From Bin16 sp965206315 (lineage in GTDB: Bacteria; Chloroflexota; Dehalococcoidia; Lucifugimonadales; Australimonadaceae): a stretch of 64,000 bases of DNA. This document shows positions 60,403 through 64,000 of this stretch, piece by piece. The stretch covers positions 248,001-312,000 of the forward strand of contig OZ242210.1 in the NCBI GenBank assembly GCA_965206315.1, given 5' to 3'. The translations under genes were made by a program, and so were the position numbers. Below the pieces are notes generated by a model. That model was not told where the DNA came from and did no database searches. It saw only the letters and a list, made by a program, of their open reading frames with translations. The first letter of the stretch is position 1, and each line of letters starts with the position of its first letter.

Positions 60403-61292
60403 GCCACCGGTTCGCCTTCTACCCCGGATGCGTTGCCAAGGGCTTCTGCCCCGAACTCTACGAATCGTTCGTGCGGGTCGCAGCCGAGTTCGACATCGAA
60501 GTTGAGGAGTTAAAGGACGTCGGCTGCAGTGGCGCGGGACTGATTCCGGCCGAGATATGCGACCCCATCAACGCCCGCACGCTAGCCAAGGCGGAGGCCA
60601 TGGGCCTCCCGCTGCTCACCATCTGCAGCACCTGCCAGGGCGTCATCGGCGGGAGCGCGCTCCGGCTGACAGACCCGGCTTACCGCGCCCGCATCAACCG
60701 CGAGCACCTGGCCGATGAGGGGCTCGAATACCAGGGCACAACCGACGTGAAGCACTTCCTCTGGGCGCTCGTCGAAGACGTGGGACTGGACGTCGTCCAG
60801 AGCAAGATCAAGCGTCCGTTGGATGGCCTCGGCTTCTCCCCCTTCTACGGCTGCTATCTCCGCCGCCCGATAGACGTCATCCAGCGGCCCGAGCGCAAGC
60901 TCTACCTGGAGCAGGTCACCGAGGCGCTCGGCGGCACCAACGTGGACATCAGCGGCAAGGGCAAGTGCTGCGGCTTCCCGTCGCTCACCGCCAACGAGGA
61001 GAACGCCTTCGCCATGACCGCGAAGCACCTCGGTGAAGCGGTCGACAAGGGCGCCGACGCCATGGTGTTGCCCTGCCCGCTCTGCCACCTGGAGATGGAC
61101 GGCGAGCAGAGTGCGGTGGAGAAGGCCACAGGCCGCCGTTTCGACCTGCCCATCCTCCACCTGCCGCAGGTCGTTGGCCTCGCCATAGGCCTGGAGCCCA
61201 AGGAACTGGGCCTCTCCCGGCACATGATCTCCACCAAGAAGTTCGTCGCGCAGCTCCAGCCTGTCGGCTCCCTCGTTGGAGCAGCCGGCTGA
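60399..61292 (+). CDS. SdhE/HdrB-type CCG-domain subunit
   Basis: This 297-residue protein replaces the usual membrane anchors SdhC/D. It starts FAFYPGCVAKGFCPELYES and has two CCG-type domains. The first is degenerate (VGCSGAGLIPAEIC, ICSTCQG), and the second is complete (KGKCCGFPSL, LPCPLCHLEMD). In SdhABE/MfrABE-type enzymes this subunit binds a special iron-sulfur cluster and reacts with quinone or thiols. There are no transmembrane helices, so the complex is peripheral or soluble. Confidence 0.87.
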   Translation: MSHRFAFYPGCVAKGFCPELYESFVRVAAEFDIEVEELKDVGCSGAGLIPAEICDPINARTLAKAEAMGLPLLTICSTCQGVIGGSALRLTDPAYRARINREHLADEGLEYQGTTDVKHFLWALVEDVGLDVVQSKIKRPLDGLGFSPFYGCYLRRPIDVIQRPERKLYLEQVTEALGGTNVDISGKGKCCGFPSLTANEENAFAMTAKHLGEAVDKGADAMVLPCPLCHLEMDGEQSAVEKATGRRFDLPILHLPQVVGLAIGLEPKELGLSRHMISTKKFVAQLQPVGSLVGAAG

Positions 61293-61322
61293 CCGCCTGC
61301 TGCGTCAGATGAAACGTTGCCT

Positions 61323-61353
61323 CTGCAGGCTGCCTGCTTCAGGCAGCCCGCAG
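61323..61353 (+). terminator. Strong hairpin after the SdhABE-type operon
   Basis: GGCTGCCTG-CTT-CAGGCAGCC (61328-61348) is a perfect 9-bp stem, extended by CTGC/GCAG outside. There is no U-run, so it may be a terminator of weak type or an mRNA-stabilising hairpin. Confidence 0.45.
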
Positions 61354-61400
61354 GCATGAGGCGCACGCCTGTCCGCTTACCGCGCCGCCCCTGTCTCGGT

Positions 61401-61406
61401 TAATAT
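61401..61406 (+). promoter_or_regulatory. Putative leaderless -10 element of the 61.4-kb gene
   Basis: TAATAT, six bases (ACCCTC), then ATG 61413, without a Shine-Dalgarno. Confidence 0.5.
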
Positions 61407-61412
61407 ACCCTC

Positions 61413-62123
61413 ATGGCTGGCGCTAACCCCTTCTCGGTCAACAACACGCGTATACGCAGACTCACCGTCGACGGCGAACCACTCGTCGAGAAGACGATCA
61501 ACCGCAACGCGCCGCTGTCCGTATCTTCCGCCGAACTCAAGGCGGAGATGGACACGTACCGCGAGCAACTGACCGCTGCGGGCGTTCCGATGCCGCGCGT
61601 CGCCGAGAGTCACGTCACGGACGGCACCATCGTCTACCTCTGCGAGGATGGTGGTCCCAACCTGGTCGAGCGGTACGAACAGCCCGACCTGCTCACGGAT
61701 GGCCACGCGGACGTGCTGGCGAGCGCCATCGGTATCATCAAACGCGCCATCGACGCCGGGCTCGCCATCGACCCGCACATCAAGAACTTCGTAGGGGAGG
61801 ATGCCGACCTCACCTACGTAGACTTCTCGCCGCCGCTGACCATGGCCTACGTCGAGGCGCGTTGTGCGGTCGCCAAAGACACCGAACGGGACATCCTGCG
61901 GGAGAACTTCGCCTATTTCACGCCGTACTTCCTCCCCTACCACTTCGCCGGGGACTTCCTGAACGTCGACTCCTCGGCAGACAGGCTCTTCCCCGCTCTC
62001 CACGCACTGCTGACGGATACCGGACTCCTCTCCGGCATCCCGCTGGCTGAGTTCGTCTCCCAGGCCAGGGCCATCCGCGCACTGGAAGACCGCCGCCTGC
62101 GAGAACACATCTATCTGATCTAG
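61413..62123 (+). CDS. Hypothetical protein, possible kinase-like fold
   Basis: This 236-residue cytoplasmic protein belongs to no family I can name with certainty. Two stretches recall the catalytic loop and metal Asp of kinase-fold proteins: AIDPHIKNFVG (D-x-H-x-x-N) and LTYVDFSPP (DF) about 15 residues later. An N-terminal EKTINRN Lys could be the ATP lysine. The order and spacing fit RIO/APH-like kinases, but a glycine-rich loop is not clear. Its substrate is unknown. Confidence 0.6.
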   Translation: MAGANPFSVNNTRIRRLTVDGEPLVEKTINRNAPLSVSSAELKAEMDTYREQLTAAGVPMPRVAESHVTDGTIVYLCEDGGPNLVERYEQPDLLTDGHADVLASAIGIIKRAIDAGLAIDPHIKNFVGEDADLTYVDFSPPLTMAYVEARCAVAKDTERDILRENFAYFTPYFLPYHFAGDFLNVDSSADRLFPALHALLTDTGLLSGIPLAEFVSQARAIRALEDRRLREHIYLI

Positions 62124-62196
62124 CCTGCGCAACCGTCTGCCGGCGAGGGCCCTCCGGGTATCTTGAACGCGGCGCTCACACCGGAGGGAGGCACCT

Positions 62197-63066
62197 ATCG
62201 ACCCGCTGAACGGCATCTTCTGGGGCAGCCTCGGCCTTCTCTCCTGGGGCTTCGCCGACTATCTCGCGCGGTCGGTCGCGGTCCGCGTCGGAAGCATGAG
62301 CACCGCCGTCCTCATCCAGGTGCTGGGGCTAGTGCTGCCGCTGCCGTTCGTACTGGCCGGACTCGCCGCGAACGGGCTCGATGCAGATTGGGGTGCAGTC
62401 GCGGTCTGGGCGCCGCTAGGCGCCGCGTGCCTCGGCCTCGCCTATCTCGCCTACTACACGGGCCTGCACCGTGGCTCCGTGTCCGTGGTCACGAGCGCGG
62501 CATCGGCCTGGCTTGCGGTGACAGTCGCCGTGACCGTGCTCTTCTTCGGAGAGCGCATCTCGCCGCTGCAGATCGTCCTCATGGGCGCCGTACTCGGAGG
62601 CATCCTCATGCTCTCCGCGCAGCCGTCCACGCGCTCCGGGGGAAGCGCCGGACTGCTGTGGGGTCTCAGCGCAATGTTCGGACTCGGACTCGCGCTCGCC
62701 CTTCTGGACCGCGTCACCGAAGCATCCGATCCGATGCTCGCCGTGCTCATCGTGCGGGCGCTCTCCATCATCCCGGCGTATCTCTTCACCCGGTCGCGCG
62801 GCGAGGTCATCCGGCTGCCGCGGGGATGGGACGGCAAACGCCTGCTGCTGGCGGCGGCGCTGCTGGACTCGGGAGGCTACGTCGGCTACAACCTGGGCGT
62901 CGATGCAGCGCCCGTAGCCGTCGTCGCGCCGATCACGGCGGCGCACCCCGTCGTGACGATCGCGCTGGCCATCGTGCTGCTGCGCGAGCGACCGCGCTCG
63001 CTGCAGTGGGCTGGGGCGGGCGTCACTGTAGCGGCGGTGATTGCGCTGAGCGCGGTCGCGGCGTAG
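62197..63066 (+). CDS. EamA/DMT-family transporter with apparent ATC start
   Basis: This 289-residue inner-membrane carrier has ten predicted helices in two EamA halves. Homologous sequence begins DPLNGIFWGSLGLLSWGFADYLAR, well upstream of the first ATG (62296). A very strong GGAGGGAGG (62183-62191) sits 5 bases before an ATC codon at 62197, where ATG would be expected. Either ATC is used as a rare start, or a base was changed. The first full ATG would remove helix 1. The substrate is unknown. Confidence 0.8.
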   Translation: MDPLNGIFWGSLGLLSWGFADYLARSVAVRVGSMSTAVLIQVLGLVLPLPFVLAGLAANGLDADWGAVAVWAPLGAACLGLAYLAYYTGLHRGSVSVVTSAASAWLAVTVAVTVLFFGERISPLQIVLMGAVLGGILMLSAQPSTRSGGSAGLLWGLSAMFGLGLALALLDRVTEASDPMLAVLIVRALSIIPAYLFTRSRGEVIRLPRGWDGKRLLLAAALLDSGGYVGYNLGVDAAPVAVVAPITAAHPVVTIALAIVLLRERPRSLQWAGAGVTVAAVIALSAVAA

Positions 63067-63142
63067 CCAACCCGCACGAAACCTGCCCCATAGTCCTGAG
63101 CAAGGTACAATCCCCGTCTACCATCTACTCGGAGGCAGGACG

Positions 63143-63457
63143 ATGCTCGTTCTCGTAGTGAGTGTGAAAGTGAAGCCGGGGCGCGCGGACGACTACATAG
63201 CCGCGGTCCAGGCGGACGGGGAAGGAACGCATGCGAACGAGGAGGGGAACTTCCAGTTCAGCTGCGTCCGCGACCAGAACGATCCCGACCGCTTCTTCCT
63301 GTTCGAGGTGTACAAGGACGAGGCGGCGCTGGAGGCGCATCGCGGCATGCCGCACTTCCTGAAGTACCGCGAGGCGACCGCGGATATCTACGCCGAAGAG
63401 ACCGTGCGCCACATGTGCACCAATGTCTTTCCTCCCGACTCCTGGTGGACGTCCTGA
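63143..63457 (+). CDS. ABM-superfamily putative quinol monooxygenase
   Basis: This 104-residue protein has the dimeric ferredoxin-like fold of antibiotic-biosynthesis-monooxygenase/YgiN proteins. The pattern is VSVKVKPGRADDYIAAV, EEGNFQFSCVRDQNDPDRFFLFEVYKDEAALEAH, then PHFLKY. These cofactor-independent enzymes oxidise quinols or related small molecules. GGAGG precedes ATG 63143. The following MFS gene begins close behind, so they may be co-expressed. Confidence 0.85.
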   Translation: MLVLVVSVKVKPGRADDYIAAVQADGEGTHANEEGNFQFSCVRDQNDPDRFFLFEVYKDEAALEAHRGMPHFLKYREATADIYAEETVRHMCTNVFPPDSWWTS

Positions 63458-63464
63458 ATCGCTC

Positions 63465-64000
63465 GTGAGGCCTGAGCGCTGGCCGTTCTTCTACGGCTGG
63501 GTCATAGTCGGGGTTGCATTCGTCTCCTCCGGCATCGGTTCCGGAGCGGCGATCTGGGGACCGAGTGTCCTGCTCCTCCCGATGACCGGAGAGCTCGGCT
63601 GGTCACGGGCTGAGTTCTTCTCGGCGTTCCTGGTTCGAGAACTGATCATCGGCCTCGCGGCGCCGCTGGTCGGGCCGCTGTACGACACCAAACATGGGCC
63701 GCGCGTGCTTGCGCTGGTGGGCGCGGTGCTGCTCGGTCTGTCGATGGCGCTCATCCAGAACATCACGGAACTGTGGCAGTTCATCGCCCTCTTTGGCGTG
63801 CTGGGCGGGATAGCAGAGCTGGGAGGCGGTTTCTTCATCTCCCAGGCGCTGGTGCCCAAATGGTTCATCCGGAAACGCGGGCGTGCGCTCGGCATCTCGA
63901 TCATGGGCGTCGGACTGGGAGCCCTCGTCTTCCCTACCGCCATCTCCATGCTCATCGAGGCCGTGGGCTGGCGTGAGGCATGGATGTGGTTCGGTGTGGG
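63465..64000 (+). CDS. MFS transporter, N-terminal part (runs off window)
   Basis: At least 178 residues of a major-facilitator carrier are visible. It begins RPERWPFFYGWVIVGVAF, and has the loop GPLYDTKHGPRVL (MFS motif A variant) and at least five helices. The FYGWVIV start is typical of the oxalate/formate-antiporter-like and monocarboxylate group. The start is uncertain: GTG 63465, or ATG 63423, which overlaps the monooxygenase gene. The C-terminal part lies beyond base 64000. Confidence 0.82.
   Translation, partial: MRPERWPFFYGWVIVGVAFVSSGIGSGAAIWGPSVLLLPMTGELGWSRAEFFSAFLVRELIIGLAAPLVGPLYDTKHGPRVLALVGAVLLGLSMALIQNITELWQFIALFGVLGGIAELGGGFFISQALVPKWFIRKRGRALGISIMGVGLGALVFPTAISMLIEAVGWREAWMWFGV

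Overview
The window is about 65% G+C bacterial chromosome with no rRNA, CRISPR array or transposase. Three things point to the phylum Chloroflexota, probably the SAR202 / Dehalococcoidia side: a complete alternative complex III operon, the pairing of a type-2 pyrF with a DUF951 gene, and single-membrane-style lipoproteins and surface proteins. This placement is an inference from gene content. A recurring TANNNT-N6-ATG start signature without a Shine-Dalgarno (six cases) suggests much leaderless translation.

Layout. 0-4.6 kb: end of pyrF, DUF951, an MFS carrier, small zinc-ribbon and coiled-coil proteins, a degenerate HAD protein and an orphan ABC ATPase. 4.6-16.7 kb (minus): one respiratory operon. 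It encodes alternative complex III (small membrane protein, pentaheme ActA, split ActB1/ActB2, a second NrfD-type subunit, ActC, ActD, lipoprotein cytochrome ActE) and runs directly into cytochrome c maturation genes (CcmH, CcmF, a CcmI-like protein and a secreted beta-domain protein). 16.9-20.8 kb: a small Tat-signal protein, an Lrp regulator behind a triple repeat, tRNA-Phe, tRNA-Gly and tRNA-Leu, an epoxide hydrolase and a membrane-bound XRE regulator. 20.9-30.4 kb: a tandem, apparently structured repeat, then a 2747-residue cadherin-repeat surface protein with a dockerin-like C-terminus, translationally coupled to a membrane-anchored Pro/Thr-stalk protein. 30.4-33.0 kb: a frameshifted LigJ-like amidohydrolase and an MmgE/PrpD protein.

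33.0-41.7 kb is the most notable region, a selenium locus. It holds selD (itself a selenoprotein, with an in-frame UGA at codon 17 followed by a hairpin), senA and senB. Convergent to these is a four-gene ABC importer whose binding protein resembles the putative selenate-binding branch of the PhnD family. Divergent from the importer are a selenium-type LysR regulator and egtD, which overlap by 4 bp. Together they could import a selenium oxyanion, make selenophosphate, make a selenosugar (SenB), make hercynine (EgtD) and join the last two into selenoneine (SenA).

41.7-46 kb: a TIM-barrel protein, glmS and an amidohydrolase. 46-55 kb (minus): the pyrimidine operon pyrR-pyrB-pyrC-carA-carB, ending in an unusual hypoxanthine phosphoribosyltransferase fusion. 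Its leader has a full PyrR attenuator: binding loop, antiterminator and terminator. 55-57.3 kb: a LON-domain protein and pyruvate kinase. 57.3-61.3 kb: a repeat-rich regulatory region, then an anchorless SdhA/SdhB/HdrB-type (SdhABE) oxidoreductase whose flavoprotein lacks the His used for covalent FAD attachment. 61.4-64 kb: a possible kinase-fold protein, an EamA transporter without a normal start codon, a small monooxygenase and the start of an MFS carrier.
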